Shown here one piece after another: positions 46,395-55,655 of a stretch of DNA of 64,000 bases. Source of the DNA: Photobacterium alginatilyticum. GTDB taxonomy: Bacteria; Pseudomonadota; Gammaproteobacteria; Enterobacterales; Vibrionaceae. The DNA lies in assembly GCF_009910675.1 (NCBI RefSeq), contig NZ_RSEJ01000001.1:186001-250000 (forward strand), read 5' to 3'. How positions within the stretch are numbered: position 1 is the stretch's first letter; every line of letters starts with the position of its first letter. The position numbers and the translations under genes are program-made. Under the pieces are notes generated by a model. That model worked only from the letters and a program-made list of their open reading frames with translations, did not search any database and had not been told where the DNA came from.

Positions 46395-46958
46395 TTATTC
46401 TTTTTTTAGTTGTTCATCAATAATATTGTGTAGAAAAGACAGCGCAGCCCGGTGGTCACTTCTACTCATAAACCATTGCTTCTGGTTTGTTTCCAGAGGC
46501 AATATTTCCAGCCAGCGCTGGCATACCCAGGTCATGTCCTCGTAGTCTGGAATAGGGTAGTTGGTGGCATGTTCAGGATATTCTTCAAACAAGGCCCGGA
46601 GACTGTTTGCGATATCCCGGTCGGCAAACTTCATTAACGTGGGAGACCAGTTCTTCATCAGGGTGATATCACCGAACCTGAGTCCATCATCCTCCTGCCA
46701 GTGTTCATTGATCACAAACTTTTCGACACCTTTGACGGTGACGCCCAATAAGCCGTCGGGGAGGCGTTCAAAGTCGGTAATAATAGCTCGGGTGCCGAAA
46801 TGACAAAGTGATTCACCGTTTTTCATGCACAGGCCGAAGCCATCTCCGGACGCCATTGCAAGTTTTACCAGGCGAGTGTATCTGGGTTCAAAGATCCTGA
46901 GTTTGCTGATACCGCCCGGTAACAAATACAGCTGTAACGGAAAAAGGGGTAACTGCAT
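46395..46958 (-). CDS. LON N-terminal (substrate-binding) domain protein
   Basis: A 187-residue protein that is only the LON N-terminal (LAN) domain, without ATPase or protease parts. The conserved core is LPLFPLQLYLLPGGISKLRIFEPRY at the N-terminus, then DFERLPDGLLGVTVKGVEKF. Such stand-alone proteins occur in many proteobacteria with unknown function; they may bind unfolded proteins. It lies in the same direction as bioA but is separated from it by the bioA terminator. Confidence 0.87.
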   Translation of the reverse strand: MQLPLFPLQLYLLPGGISKLRIFEPRYTRLVKLAMASGDGFGLCMKNGESLCHFGTRAIITDFERLPDGLLGVTVKGVEKFVINEHWQEDDGLRFGDITLMKNWSPTLMKFADRDIANSLRALFEEYPEHATNYPIPDYEDMTWVCQRWLEILPLETNQKQWFMSRSDHRAALSFLHNIIDEQLKKE

Positions 46959-47012
46959 AATTCATAGCCTTACTGACGTTATTTAATGGATGTAACGCTA
47001 GTGAAAAGTATA

Positions 47013-47043
47013 AGCAGACAATTTTAGGAAATTGTCTGCTTTT
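47013..47043 (-). terminator. Terminator after bioA
   Basis: Perfect 12-base-pair stem AGCAGACAATTT / AAATTGTCTGCT with a 4-base loop, just after the bioA stop on the minus strand. Confidence 0.8.
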
Positions 47044-47048
47044 CGATA

Positions 47049-48329
47049 CTACTGCAGAGTTCGTAACATTGCGGAAGTAAGGCGGCTAAGTTCCTGTGGT
47101 TTAATGATAAATGGAGGCATTATGTAGACAAGTGTGCCAAAAGGGCGAATCCAGACACCGTTGTCTACAAAATCCTTCTGTATTTTTGCCATATCAACAG
47201 GCTCAAAGAGCTCAACCACCCCGATTGCTCCCAGCCAGCGTACGTCTTTCACCTTATTTAGCATAGCAATTTCCGGCAACTCGCGAGCAAGCTGTTTTTC
47301 TATGTTGGTGACTTGTTGCTGCCACTGGCCCTGAAGTAAGAGTTCAAGGCTGGCATTGGCTACGGCACAGGCCAGCGGGTTGCCCATGAATGTCGGGCCG
47401 TGCATGAAGCAGCCGGCTTCCCCGCTACAGACCGTATCAGCGACATGCTTGGTGGTGAGGGTGGCGGAAAGAGTCATGTAGCCGCCGGTCAGAGCTTTGC
47501 CGACGCACATAATGTCCGGGCTGATCCCGGCGTGCTCGCAGGCGAACAGCTTGCCAGTTCGGCCAAAGCCGGTGGCAATCTCGTCGGCGATAAGCAGGAT
47601 ACCTGATTGGTCACATAGCTCGCGAACGCGTTTCAGGAACGTCGGATGGTAGATCCGCATACCACCGGCCCCCTGAACAATCGGTTCGATGATCACGGCT
47701 GCAATCTCATTCTGGTTGGCTTCAAGTTTCTGTTTGAAGTTCTGGATATCCTCTTCGTTCCATTCTGTATCAAATCGACACTGCGGAGACTGGGCGAAAA
47801 TATGCTCCGGTAGAAAGCCTTTGTACAGGCTGTGCATGGAATTGTCGGGATCCGTTACCGACATGGCAGCGAAGGTATCACCATGGTAGCCATGTTTGAC
47901 GGTCAGAAATTTAGGACGGCGTTCTCCCTTGGCGTGCCAGTATTGCAGGGCCATTTTCAATGAGACTTCGACAGCCACGGAGCCGGAATCGGCCAGGAAT
48001 ACGTGCTGTAGGGGGCCCGGGGTCATATCGACCAGCTTCTTGCAGAGGTCGACGGCAGGCTGGTGGGTGATTCCGCCAAACATGACGTGGGACATTTTAT
48101 CAATCTGTGCCTTGGCGGCCTGATTGAGTGCCGGATGATTATAGCCGTGAATCGTTGACCACCATGAAGACATACCGTCAATCACTTTCCTGCCGTCTTC
48201 TAGCTGAAGGTAGACGCCGTCGGCACTCTCTACCGGATAGCAGGGGAGCGGGTTGAGTGTCGAGGTATAGGGATGCCAGACGTGCTGCTGGTCAAATTCT
48301 AGATCAATTGGGTTGATTAAATTTTGCAC
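47049..48329 (-). CDS. bioA: Adenosylmethionine-8-amino-7-oxononanoate aminotransferase BioA
   Basis: A 426-residue PLP class III aminotransferase that converts KAPA to DAPA using S-adenosylmethionine as amino donor. It begins with GTG (48329), with AAAGG nine bases before it. The PLP lysine is in [14 protein letters not shown], and HVWHPYTS near the N-terminus plus VESADGVYL are BioA marks. It is divergent from bioBFCD, with a shared promoter region that holds a BirA-like half-site. Length equals E. coli BioA (429). Confidence 0.96.
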   Translation of the reverse strand: MQNLINPIDLEFDQQHVWHPYTSTLNPLPCYPVESADGVYLQLEDGRKVIDGMSSWWSTIHGYNHPALNQAAKAQIDKMSHVMFGGITHQPAVDLCKKLVDMTPGPLQHVFLADSGSVAVEVSLKMALQYWHAKGERRPKFLTVKHGYHGDTFAAMSVTDPDNSMHSLYKGFLPEHIFAQSPQCRFDTEWNEEDIQNFKQKLEANQNEIAAVIIEPIVQGAGGMRIYHPTFLKRVRELCDQSGILLIADEIATGFGRTGKLFACEHAGISPDIMCVGKALTGGYMTLSATLTTKHVADTVCSGEAGCFMHGPTFMGNPLACAVANASLELLLQGQWQQQVTNIEKQLARELPEIAMLNKVKDVRWLGAIGVVELFEPVDMAKIQKDFVDNGVWIRPFGTLVYIMPPFIIKPQELSRLTSAMLRTLQ

Positions 48330-48332
48330 AGA

Positions 48333-48386
48333 TGTAAACCTTTGCCCTTGTTGGTAGTTGACAGTTTACTAACTCGAAGTAGACTA
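48333..48386. promoter_or_regulatory. Divergent bio promoter with possible BirA operator
   Basis: TGTAAACC (48333-48340) matches the left half of the BirA operator and overlaps the bioA ribosome binding site. A second element, AGTTTACT, follows at 48363-48370. A promoter toward bioB is plausible with TTGACA (48358-48363) and TAGACT 16 bases later. The half-site spacing of 22 differs from the usual 14-16, so the operator call is uncertain. Confidence 0.4.
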
Positions 48387-48524
48387 GCCAAGTATTGATA
48401 CCTGTTTGAATCGATATTTAATGTCTTGATTCAAATGAAAACAGAATGAATAAAGTCGCTGTTTAGCCTGGCCCTACTTGTTTTCCAGTTGCCAAACAGC
48501 CACTGACTAAAGAGGTTATTACAC

Positions 48525-49577
48525 GTGGAAGTACGTCACGACTGGAGCGTCAAGGAAGTTCAAGCCTTATTTGACAAGCCCTTTATGGACTTGGTATTTG
48601 AAGCTCAGCAGGTTCACCGCCAGCATCATGAGCCGAATAAGGTACAGGTTAGTACTTTGCTTTCAATCAAGACCGGCGCTTGCCCGGAAGACTGTAAGTA
48701 CTGTCCGCAGAGTGCCCATTACCGTACCGACGTCGAGCGCGAGCGCCTGCTGGAAGTCGAGCGCGTGCTGGATGCGGCCAATAAGGCCAAGGCATCAGGT
48801 GCGACGCGATTCTGTATGGGGGCGGCGTGGAAAAACCCGAAAGAGCGCGACATGCCATATCTGCTTGATATGGTCCGTGGTGTAAAGGACATGGGGCTGG
48901 AAACCTGTATGACCCTGGGCATGATCACTAGCGATCAGGCCGATGAGCTGGCTGGTGCCGGTCTTGACTACTACAACCACAACCTCGATACCTCGCCGGA
49001 ATATTACGGCAATATTATCACTACCCGTACCTACCAGGATCGCCTGGATACCCTGAGCCATGTCCGTGACGCCGGAATGAAAATTTGTTCGGGCGGCATT
49101 ATCGGTATGGGCGAAAGCTCGCGTGACCGTGCAAGTCTGCTGGTGGAGCTGGCCAACCTGCCGGTTCATCCGGAAAGTGTGCCGATCAATATGCTGGTTA
49201 AGGTGAAAGGTACGCCGCTGGAGTCGGTAGAGGATGTCGACCCGTTTGACTTTGTCCGGATTATCGCTGTGGCACGTATTATCATGCCTAAGTCGGCAGT
49301 CCGCCTGTCTGCCGGTCGTGAAGATATGAACGAGCAGATGCAGGCCCTTTGTTTTATGGCGGGTGCCAATTCGGTTTTCTATGGCTGTAAATTGCTGACG
49401 ACACCGAACCCGGGTGAAGACAAGGACATGCAGCTGTTTGCCAAGCTCGGTATCAACCGTCAGGAGCAAGCGGCAAAACCGGATGAGATACAAGAACAAG
49501 AGCTTTTAGGCCAGGTCGCTCAGCGTGTCGCAGCCCGTCCGTCAAAAGACGATCTGTTCTACGATGCCTCGCTTTAA
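48525..49577 (+). CDS. bioB: Biotin synthase BioB
   Basis: A 350-residue radical-SAM enzyme that inserts sulfur into dethiobiotin. The SAM cluster motif is CPEDCKYC, Cys53, 57 and 60. Further BioB marks are [15 protein letters not shown] and [23 protein letters not shown]. It starts with GTG at 48525 (AGAGG about 10 bases before). The final 14 bases overlap bioF. Expressed in the operon bioB-bioF-bioC-bioD. Confidence 0.97.
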   Translation: MEVRHDWSVKEVQALFDKPFMDLVFEAQQVHRQHHEPNKVQVSTLLSIKTGACPEDCKYCPQSAHYRTDVERERLLEVERVLDAANKAKASGATRFCMGAAWKNPKERDMPYLLDMVRGVKDMGLETCMTLGMITSDQADELAGAGLDYYNHNLDTSPEYYGNIITTRTYQDRLDTLSHVRDAGMKICSGGIIGMGESSRDRASLLVELANLPVHPESVPINMLVKVKGTPLESVEDVDPFDFVRIIAVARIIMPKSAVRLSAGREDMNEQMQALCFMAGANSVFYGCKLLTTPNPGEDKDMQLFAKLGINRQEQAAKPDEIQEQELLGQVAQRVAARPSKDDLFYDASL

Positions 49578-50727
49578 GCACCGCATTACACAAGCCCTGA
49601 GTGATCGTAAAGTTCAGGGGTTGTATCGCCAACGTACTCGTCTTGACCGGCGCCAGCAGATGATCGACTGTCAGGGCGAATCCCTGGTTAATTTCTCCAG
49701 CAATGACTACCTAGGTCTGGCGCAGGAGCCTGCGCTGATTGCGGCCTGGCAGCAAGGCTTGAGTCTCTATGGTACCGGGAGCGGGGCCTCGCCATTAGTG
49801 ACTGGTTTTCACTCTGCCCACCATGAGCTGGAAGCGCAACTGGCCGATTGGCTAGGCTACGACAGGGCGTTGCTTTTCAACAGCGGTTTCAGCGCCAATC
49901 AGGCGCTGTTGTTCACTTTGCTGGAAAAGGAAGATGTGCTGATTCAGGACAAATTGAATCATGCCTCGTTGATGGAGGCGGGCATATTGTCACCGGCAAC
50001 CATGCGGCGTTTCGCCCATAACGACATGACAGTGCTTGAACGCACGCTCTTGCGCGGTAACCAGCAGTCTCCCGAATCGGCCCGAATGGTGGTCACGGAA
50101 GGGGTTTTCAGCATGGATGGTGACTTGTCACCATTGGCGGATATCAAGCGCCTTTGTGTTAATCATCACAGCTGGCTGGTGGTTGATGACGCCCATGGGT
50201 GCGGTGTCTTGGGTGAACAAGGCAGCGGAAGTTGTGATCACGCCGGGATCAAGGCCGATGTACTGATTGTCACCTTTGGCAAGGCGTTTGGTTTGCAAGG
50301 GGCCGCAGTATTATGCGACGAGGAAACGGCGGAATATCTGGTCCAGTTTGCTCGTCACTTTATTTATTCGACGGCAATGCCGCCGGCACAGGCGTTTGCC
50401 CTAAGTAAGGCATGCTCTTTGATCCGGGCGGATCAATGGCGCCGGGACAAGCTGCAAGATCTGGGTGACCGGCTTGCTGAACGTGTTGCTCCGGATGTGG
50501 ATCTTGTTGCAACCCAAACCCCGATCAAACCATTGATCATTGGCGACAGTGATAAAACAATGGCGGCCTCCCGGGCGCTTAAAGATCGGGGGATCTGGGT
50601 GAGTGCTATCCGTCCGCCAACGGTTCCGGCCAACAGCGCGCGTCTACGTATTACATTGACCGCGGCGCACAGCCGAGCAGATATCGACAAGCTCGCAACA
50701 GCTATTAATGAGGTGATTCATGACTAA
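49564..50727 (+). CDS. bioF: 8-amino-7-oxononanoate synthase BioF
   Basis: A 387-residue PLP enzyme condensing pimeloyl-ACP with alanine to KAPA. I choose the ATG at 49564 ([10 protein letters not shown]), inside the end of bioB, over the longer open frame from 49525. The PLP lysine lies in [15 protein letters not shown]. Other marks are [21 protein letters not shown] and [12 protein letters not shown]. It overlaps bioC by 8 bases at ATGACTAA. Confidence 0.95.
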   Translation: MPRFKHRITQALSDRKVQGLYRQRTRLDRRQQMIDCQGESLVNFSSNDYLGLAQEPALIAAWQQGLSLYGTGSGASPLVTGFHSAHHELEAQLADWLGYDRALLFNSGFSANQALLFTLLEKEDVLIQDKLNHASLMEAGILSPATMRRFAHNDMTVLERTLLRGNQQSPESARMVVTEGVFSMDGDLSPLADIKRLCVNHHSWLVVDDAHGCGVLGEQGSGSCDHAGIKADVLIVTFGKAFGLQGAAVLCDEETAEYLVQFARHFIYSTAMPPAQAFALSKACSLIRADQWRRDKLQDLGDRLAERVAPDVDLVATQTPIKPLIIGDSDKTMAASRALKDRGIWVSAIRPPTVPANSARLRITLTAAHSRADIDKLATAINEVIHD

Positions 50728-51544
50728 CGGAATGAATGCAGTCACTCATGGTCAGCATGAGATCCAACCGCAGGATAAAAAAGCGATAGCCGAGGCTTTT
50801 GGCCGGGCGGCCAAGCACTATGATAAAGCGGCGGCCTTCCAGCGCCAGGTCGGTCACCTTTTATTAGACAAACTTCCGGCTGTCAGTCCGGTGGGCAGCC
50901 ATGCGCTTGATCTTGGTTGTGGTACGGGTTACTTCAGCGAGCAATTGTTGCAGCGAGGCTATCAGGTTAGTGCGGCGGATTTATCGGCTCAGATGTTGGC
51001 TCATGCTAAGAAGCGGTGTGGCGATATGGCGACATATATCGAGGCCGATGCCGAGGATCTGCCGCTTGAGGATAACCAGTTCGACATTGCTTTTAGCAGC
51101 CTGGCTCTGCAGTGGTGTGACGATCTGTCGGTACCGCTTGCAGAATTGAAGCGAGTGGTTAGGCCCGGCGGTTTGATCTTGTTCTCGACATTGGCTGACG
51201 GTTCGCTGTATGAGCTTGCTAAATCGTGGCAGCAAGTTGATCAGTATCAACATGTAAATGAGTTTCTTTCGCCAAAGGCGATAAAACTTGCGCTGGCGCA
51301 AGCGGGCTGTTCGAGCGATGGCCTAGAATTTACGCCTATCACGATGCAATACAATACGGCAGTTGAACTCATGAAAGACCTGAAAGGGATAGGGGCTACA
51401 CATCTGCAGCAGGAGCGCAAGGCAGGCTTGGCCGGTCGTAAAACGATTCAGGCGTTAGAGAGCGCTTATGCTGAGTTCCGAGATGAGAATGGCCAACTGC
51501 CGGCAACATACCAAGTCTGTTTTGGAGTAATTATTAATGACTAA
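50720..51544 (+). CDS. bioC: Malonyl-ACP O-methyltransferase BioC
   Basis: A 274-residue SAM-dependent methyltransferase that starts pimelate synthesis by methylating malonyl-ACP. The SAM-binding motif is [16 protein letters not shown] (about residues 56-71), followed by [23 protein letters not shown]. The start overlaps bioF by 8 bases, and its own end overlaps bioD by 8 bases with the same ATGACTAA design. The bioH partner esterase is not in this window. Confidence 0.95.
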   Translation: MTNGMNAVTHGQHEIQPQDKKAIAEAFGRAAKHYDKAAAFQRQVGHLLLDKLPAVSPVGSHALDLGCGTGYFSEQLLQRGYQVSAADLSAQMLAHAKKRCGDMATYIEADAEDLPLEDNQFDIAFSSLALQWCDDLSVPLAELKRVVRPGGLILFSTLADGSLYELAKSWQQVDQYQHVNEFLSPKAIKLALAQAGCSSDGLEFTPITMQYNTAVELMKDLKGIGATHLQQERKAGLAGRKTIQALESAYAEFRDENGQLPATYQVCFGVIIND

Positions 51545-52217
51545 CGCTTTCTTTGTAGCAGGAACAGATACCGAAGTCGGTAAAACTGTTGCCTCTCGCG
51601 CAATTTTACACGCAGCTGGCAGCGCGAACATTAAGATGGCGGGTTATAAGCCTGTTGCGTCTGGCAGTGCGCCGACCGATGAGGGGATGCGTAACTCAGA
51701 CGCATTGTATATTCAGGATGCTTCCGTAGTCGATCTTGCCTATGATGAAGTGAACCCGTATGCGTTTGAAGCGGCAGTGTCACCGCATCTGGCAGCCGAG
51801 CAGGAAGACAGAGTGATTAACTTTGATGTCTTGTCTCAGGGGCTGGAGCATCTTAAGTCGAAATCTGAAGTGGTACTGGTAGAAGGCGCTGGCGGTTGGC
51901 GTGTACCGGTTTCGCGTACCGATTTTCTTTCTAGCTGGGTGAAGCAAGAGAAATTGCCGGTCGTACTGGTTGTTGGTGTTAAGCTGGGTTGTTTAAGCCA
52001 TGCAATTCTGACTGCCGAAGCAATTAAGAATGACGGCCTGGAGATGGTTGGCTGGGTAGCAAACCGTATTAATCCAGGTACTGAAAACTATTCGGAGATT
52101 ATCCGGATGCTGGAAGAGAATCTGCCAGGGAAAAAGCTGGGTGAGATCCCGTATATGCCTGGCATTAAGAAGCGTGACTTGTCAAAGTACATTGACCTTT
52201 CTCCTCTGGGACTGTAA
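51537..52217 (+). CDS. bioD: Dethiobiotin synthetase BioD
   Basis: A 226-residue ATP-dependent carboxylase that closes the ureido ring to give dethiobiotin. A P-loop variant GTDTEVGKT spans residues 9-17 (Lys15-16), and [15 protein letters not shown] is the second BioD motif. It is the last gene of the operon and is followed by a strong terminator (52267-52292). The start overlaps bioC by 8 bases. Confidence 0.96.
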   Translation: MTNAFFVAGTDTEVGKTVASRAILHAAGSANIKMAGYKPVASGSAPTDEGMRNSDALYIQDASVVDLAYDEVNPYAFEAAVSPHLAAEQEDRVINFDVLSQGLEHLKSKSEVVLVEGAGGWRVPVSRTDFLSSWVKQEKLPVVLVVGVKLGCLSHAILTAEAIKNDGLEMVGWVANRINPGTENYSEIIRMLEENLPGKKLGEIPYMPGIKKRDLSKYIDLSPLGL

Positions 52218-52266
52218 CTGAAAGCAGTTACTGGCGAACAGTTTCGCGTTTAGTTTTAATATAAAG

Positions 52267-52292
52267 AACCCTGCACATTGGCAGGGTTTTTT
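52267..52292 (+). terminator. Terminator after bioD
   Basis: Perfect 8-base-pair stem AACCCTGC / GCAGGGTT with a 6-base loop and six T. Confidence 0.88.
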
Positions 52293-52323
52293 ATTGGCTG
52301 GATTTGTCATCAATGATGAGATG

Positions 52324-52980
52324 TTATTTGTTCTTTCTGAATAGCTCAGGCAGGCAATACCACGCCGCAGCGAATACGATCAGGCTGTAGGCAAGCAGCT
52401 CCACCCCTTCCTCTGCCAGATTTTTTACTGAACGCAGGTAGTTCTCCTGCATGACGCCCTGCCATAAGTCTCCCATGCCGTAGATGCGGGCAAAAACGAA
52501 CAGGGTTGCAATACCGGCTAACATCAATCCATAGCTTTTATGTCTGATGTAGTTGGTGAGCGGTTTTATTGATGTTTCCTTATGGGATAGCGCATAGCTG
52601 ATAGCGACAGTTGCCAGTATCCACGCAGGATATTTCCAGAAGCCGTGCTGAATCTGGTCAAACAGGCTGTCGAGTTCCCGGATCAAGATGACAGAGAAAA
52701 ATGCACTGACCAGCAGGGCAAAGCCCCGTTGCTCACGGTGTTTGATTGCAACTGCGGCAAAAAGGCTTGCTGTAACGAATAGATAGCCTTCCTGCAGGTA
52801 TTCGATTAGTGAATTTTCACCGATATTGCCGTTGTACTTAATAACCTCGAAGTGGATAGCAAACGCTGAAGCCGCAAGTAGCAGGGCCACTCCGAAAAAG
52901 TATGCAGATGAAATAATCAATGGGTGTAATGGTTGAACATTAGCTGAGGTGCTTTCTGTTTTGATTAGAGTCGATTGCAT
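52324..52980 (-). CDS. Hypothetical multi-pass membrane protein
   Basis: A 218-residue inner-membrane protein with about six hydrophobic segments (ISSAYFFGVALLLAASAFAI, YLFVTASLFAAVAI, FALLVSAFFSVILI, YPAWILATVAISYAL, LMLAGIATLFVFARI, AYSLIVFAAAWYCL). Acidic residues sit near helix ends (IRELDSLFDQIQHGF, LAEEGVELLAYS). I do not recognise the family. AAGGA precedes the ATG. Neighbours bioD (convergent) and the small 53-residue gene give no clear role. Confidence 0.75.
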   Translation of the reverse strand: MQSTLIKTESTSANVQPLHPLIISSAYFFGVALLLAASAFAIHFEVIKYNGNIGENSLIEYLQEGYLFVTASLFAAVAIKHREQRGFALLVSAFFSVILIRELDSLFDQIQHGFWKYPAWILATVAISYALSHKETSIKPLTNYIRHKSYGLMLAGIATLFVFARIYGMGDLWQGVMQENYLRSVKNLAEEGVELLAYSLIVFAAAWYCLPELFRKNK

Positions 52981-53142
52981 AATAGAATCCTTACCCGCTG
53001 TAGTCTGGTTGACCGCGATAAGCGAAACCGGAAGTTACAGGCAGATTTATCATTAATTGTTGTATGGTGCGATTATGCGGCAGGGACGCTGAATGCAGGC
53101 TGTATTTGGTGATGAGAGTCACGTTTTTTGCGTGTTAGAAAC

Positions 53143-53166
53143 AAAAACCTCCTCAAAAGAGGAGGT
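53143..53166 (-). terminator. Terminator after the 53-residue gene
   Basis: Perfect 8-base-pair stem ACCTCCTC / GAGGAGGT with a 4-base loop; TTTTTG tail on the minus strand. Confidence 0.85.
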
Positions 53167-53191
53167 CTTGGGGAATTAGTTAACGCTTAGG

Positions 53192-53353
53192 TTAGCTTTC
53201 GCCTGTCAGCCCGATAAGTGCTTCCTGGGTATCAGAACGTTTTTTGCTAGCCGTTGGTTCAATACCAAGTTCTTTGTGGGCTTCGTCTGCTGACATACCC
53301 AGATGACAGCGTAGGATATCAATAGCAACCTGGTAGTTTTCGTGATCAGCCAT
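53192..53353 (-). CDS. Small conserved-looking protein, 53 residues
   Basis: A short frame of 53 residues: MADHENYQVAIDILRCHLGM, then SADEAHKELGIEPTASK, then KRSDTQEALIGLTGES. AAGGAGG lies four bases before the ATG (a second ATG immediately before it is too close). A matching terminator stem follows the stop. Together these make a real, independently transcribed small gene likely. The first half looks like a helix-turn-helix or small helical bundle. I do not recognise the family. It is too short for most gene finders. Confidence 0.7.
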   Translation of the reverse strand: MADHENYQVAIDILRCHLGMSADEAHKELGIEPTASKKRSDTQEALIGLTGES

Positions 53354-53356
53354 CAT

Positions 53357-53753
53357 TCCTCCTTGAAAATTCGACGACGGTATACTGCATCGTTGATGCT
53401 ATACCTTCGACAATAGTGGAATGCTCTCATACTTTCAATAAGACTAAAGTCTAAAGCTGCCATTTATGACTAACATCACCGATTGTCGAGCATGTTATCG
53501 GCGGGGCTGGATTCTTGGATAGCGTACGATGATAGGGTACAGTTGTGGTCTTATATCAATATATAACAGTGACGTATCCTCGGATCAATACTAACGAAAC
53601 GTAACAATTTACCCCTTTTACTTGTAATTAGATTGATCGACCATACTATAAATAACAAATCGAATTGATGGCACCGTATGCAATTTGTTTATGGTAAACC
53701 ATCGTTTGTACAGAACTAGAAAGCTTGATTGCTAATTGGAGAATATTAAAAAT
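53357..53753. other. Intergenic region upstream of htpX
   Basis: AT-rich, no gene. TTTAC-N4-TTTAC (53608-53621) resembles a CpxR box read on the minus strand (GTAAA repeats) but the spacing is one base short. The htpX promoter is probably here. Confidence 0.35.
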
Positions 53754-54638
53754 ATGAAGCGAATTGCATTATTCCTGGCAACTAACCTTGCTGTGATGCT
53801 GGTCTTCAGTGTTGTCTTGAACCTTATCTATGCTTTTACCAGTTTACAGCCCGGTAGCTTGAACGGTTTGCTGGTAATGGCGGCACTGTTTGGTTTTGGT
53901 GGCTCGCTAATCTCACTGTTTATGTCAAAATCGATGGCATTGCGCTCCGTTGGCGGCATGGTGATTGAGCACCCGCGCAATGAAACCGAGCATTGGCTAA
54001 TGGAAACCGTATCGCGTCAGGCTCAGCAGTCTGGTATAGGCATGCCGACTGTGGCCATCTATGACTCGGCAGATATCAACGCGTTTGCAACGGGAGCCAA
54101 GCGGGATGATTCGCTGGTTGCGGTATCGACAGGATTGCTTCACAGCATGACCCGTGACGAGGCCGAAGCCGTTTTGGCGCATGAAGTCAGCCATATCTCT
54201 AATGGTGACATGGTTACTATGACGCTGATGCAGGGTGTCGTGAATACCTTTGTAATCTTTGTTTCCCGTTTGGTTGCCGGTGCGGTAAGCGGGTTTAACA
54301 GTGGTGACGAAGACGGTGAGGGCGAAGGCGGCAGCTTCATGATGTATTTCGTTGTCTCGACAGTGATGGAAATCCTGTTTGGCTTCCTGGCGAGTATTCT
54401 GACTATGTGGTACAGCCGCCATCGTGAATTCAAAGCCGATGCAGGCTCGGCGCATCTGGTTGGACGTGAGAAGATGATAGCGGCTCTTGAGCGGTTGAAA
54501 GTCAGTCATGAGTCTCAGCTTGAAGGTTCAATGATGGCATTCGGTATTAACGGCAAGAAATCACTGTCTGAACTGTTCATGACACACCCGCCGCTAGACA
54601 AGCGTATTGATGCACTTCGACGTGGTGAGCACTTGTAA
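53754..54638 (+). CDS. htpX: Membrane metalloprotease HtpX
   Basis: A 294-residue inner-membrane zinc protease of family M48. Start at ATG 53754 ([15 protein letters not shown]) matches HtpX; a TTG six codons upstream is rejected. The active site HEVSH gives His143, Glu144 and His147 in [14 protein letters not shown]. Two N-terminal and two central hydrophobic segments flank it. The length is normal (E. coli 293). It degrades misfolded membrane proteins and in E. coli is part of the Cpx/envelope stress response. A terminator follows. Confidence 0.95.
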   Translation: MKRIALFLATNLAVMLVFSVVLNLIYAFTSLQPGSLNGLLVMAALFGFGGSLISLFMSKSMALRSVGGMVIEHPRNETEHWLMETVSRQAQQSGIGMPTVAIYDSADINAFATGAKRDDSLVAVSTGLLHSMTRDEAEAVLAHEVSHISNGDMVTMTLMQGVVNTFVIFVSRLVAGAVSGFNSGDEDGEGEGGSFMMYFVVSTVMEILFGFLASILTMWYSRHREFKADAGSAHLVGREKMIAALERLKVSHESQLEGSMMAFGINGKKSLSELFMTHPPLDKRIDALRRGEHL

Positions 54639-54661
54639 TTGTTGCTCCTGTAGTTGTCGCG

Positions 54662-54699
54662 AAAAATCCCCTTAGTCATTGGCGAAGGGGATTTTTTAT
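54662..54699 (+). terminator. Terminator after htpX
   Basis: 12-base-pair stem AAAAATCCCCTT / AAGGGGATTTTT, T-rich tail; convergent with the FeeM-like gene. Confidence 0.88.
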
Positions 54700-54780
54700 T
54701 TTTCGCCGATAAAACCAACGCTGCTCTGACAAGTTTTCATCGGTTGAAAGCTAATCAGTACGTTACGAAGCTTCTGGTTA

Positions 54781-55422
54781 TCAGGGAAGTAACCGGCTCA
54801 GTTCAGTTTCGGATAAAGCAGGTTTTAGCTGGGAGTAATGAGCTTTCAGCGGATATTGGCCCAGACGATCCTTATCAGGGGCCCATTCGCTGACAAACAT
54901 GGCGGTATCGAATTTCAGGGTTGGGTACCGCTTGTAATCGGTGATTTTCCTGAAGCCGAGACGCTCGTAGAATCGCTTGTGATTTTTCCTCGCGGCACAG
55001 ATGATCAGGGTTTTACCCGAAATGTCAGTCAAGTGCATGGGACTGGCAAATAACGCCATGGGAACCGTGGCTGAAAAGTCGGTGATGTCAGGCAAAACAG
55101 TGAGCCTGTTTAATTCCATAAGGGTGTCATATTTTTCTTCTAACTCGGTAAAGACTTCAGGAAATAGCCGTTTGACCGGAATATCTAACCATCCGGGTTG
55201 CTGCTTGATGATCGACACTCGCAGGGAGGCAATCACCTGATCTTTGTGCTGCAGTACAAAAGTATGGTTGTTCGGCATGCTGTCAAATTCGTCTGCCAGC
55301 CTTTGCCGTGGGTTGGCTTCGATATAACCTTGTTGCAAATAGGCTTGGTATCGAATGGCATACGCATCATCGAGAAGTTCCGGGGTTGAACAGTAATAAT
55401 TCTTGAGTGACTGTAGATCCAT
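54781..55422 (-). CDS. FeeM-like N-acyl amino acid synthase / acyltransferase
   Basis: A 213-residue acyltransferase resembling the FeeM / autoinducer-synthase-like GNAT fold. Key blocks are DAYAIRYQAYLQQGYI near residue 20, LADEFDSMPNNHTFVL near 43-58, VIASLRVSI, MELNRLTVLP and the GNAT-like IICAARKNHKRFYERLGFRKI. FeeM makes N-acyl tyrosines from acyl-ACP; related enzymes make acyl amino acids or acyl-homoserine lactones. The exact substrate is unknown. It is a lone gene convergent with htpX, with no acyl carrier protein, PEP-CTERM or exosortase gene near. A good ribosome binding site is lacking; AAGGAATG lies 12 bases before the ATG. Confidence 0.78.
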   Translation of the reverse strand: MDLQSLKNYYCSTPELLDDAYAIRYQAYLQQGYIEANPRQRLADEFDSMPNNHTFVLQHKDQVIASLRVSIIKQQPGWLDIPVKRLFPEVFTELEEKYDTLMELNRLTVLPDITDFSATVPMALFASPMHLTDISGKTLIICAARKNHKRFYERLGFRKITDYKRYPTLKFDTAMFVSEWAPDKDRLGQYPLKAHYSQLKPALSETELSRLLP

Positions 55423-55655
55423 AGAGGTGCTTCATTCCTTGAGCTTGGGGTCATGCCTATCTATCTCATTAAGGGAATGATCATCCTAGGCTCGCTGTTT
55501 TGTCCAGTAGCCTTTGCTAAGGTTGCGAGGCAGTTACCATATGTGCGTTATTGTTTACTGTTCCTGGTGAGAGTGAGGTTTGTGCAGTAACAAGGAAGAT
55601 AATAATTGTACAGCCTTGACCATGGAGCGGATCAGATACAGCTGCAAGCAGGTGA

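Noticed and set aside
48795..49499. 234-codon minus-strand frame inside bioB
   Set aside because: Antisense to a highly conserved BioB gene, with no ribosome binding site and a His/Thr-rich shadow composition.
53608..53621. TTTAC-N4-TTTAC as a CpxR box upstream of htpX
   Set aside because: CpxR boxes have GTAAA-N5-GTAAA; the spacing here is one base short. Kept only as a remark in the intergenic entry.
53997..54509. 170-codon minus-strand frame inside htpX
   Set aside because: Antisense to the HtpX catalytic region; no family and no start signals.
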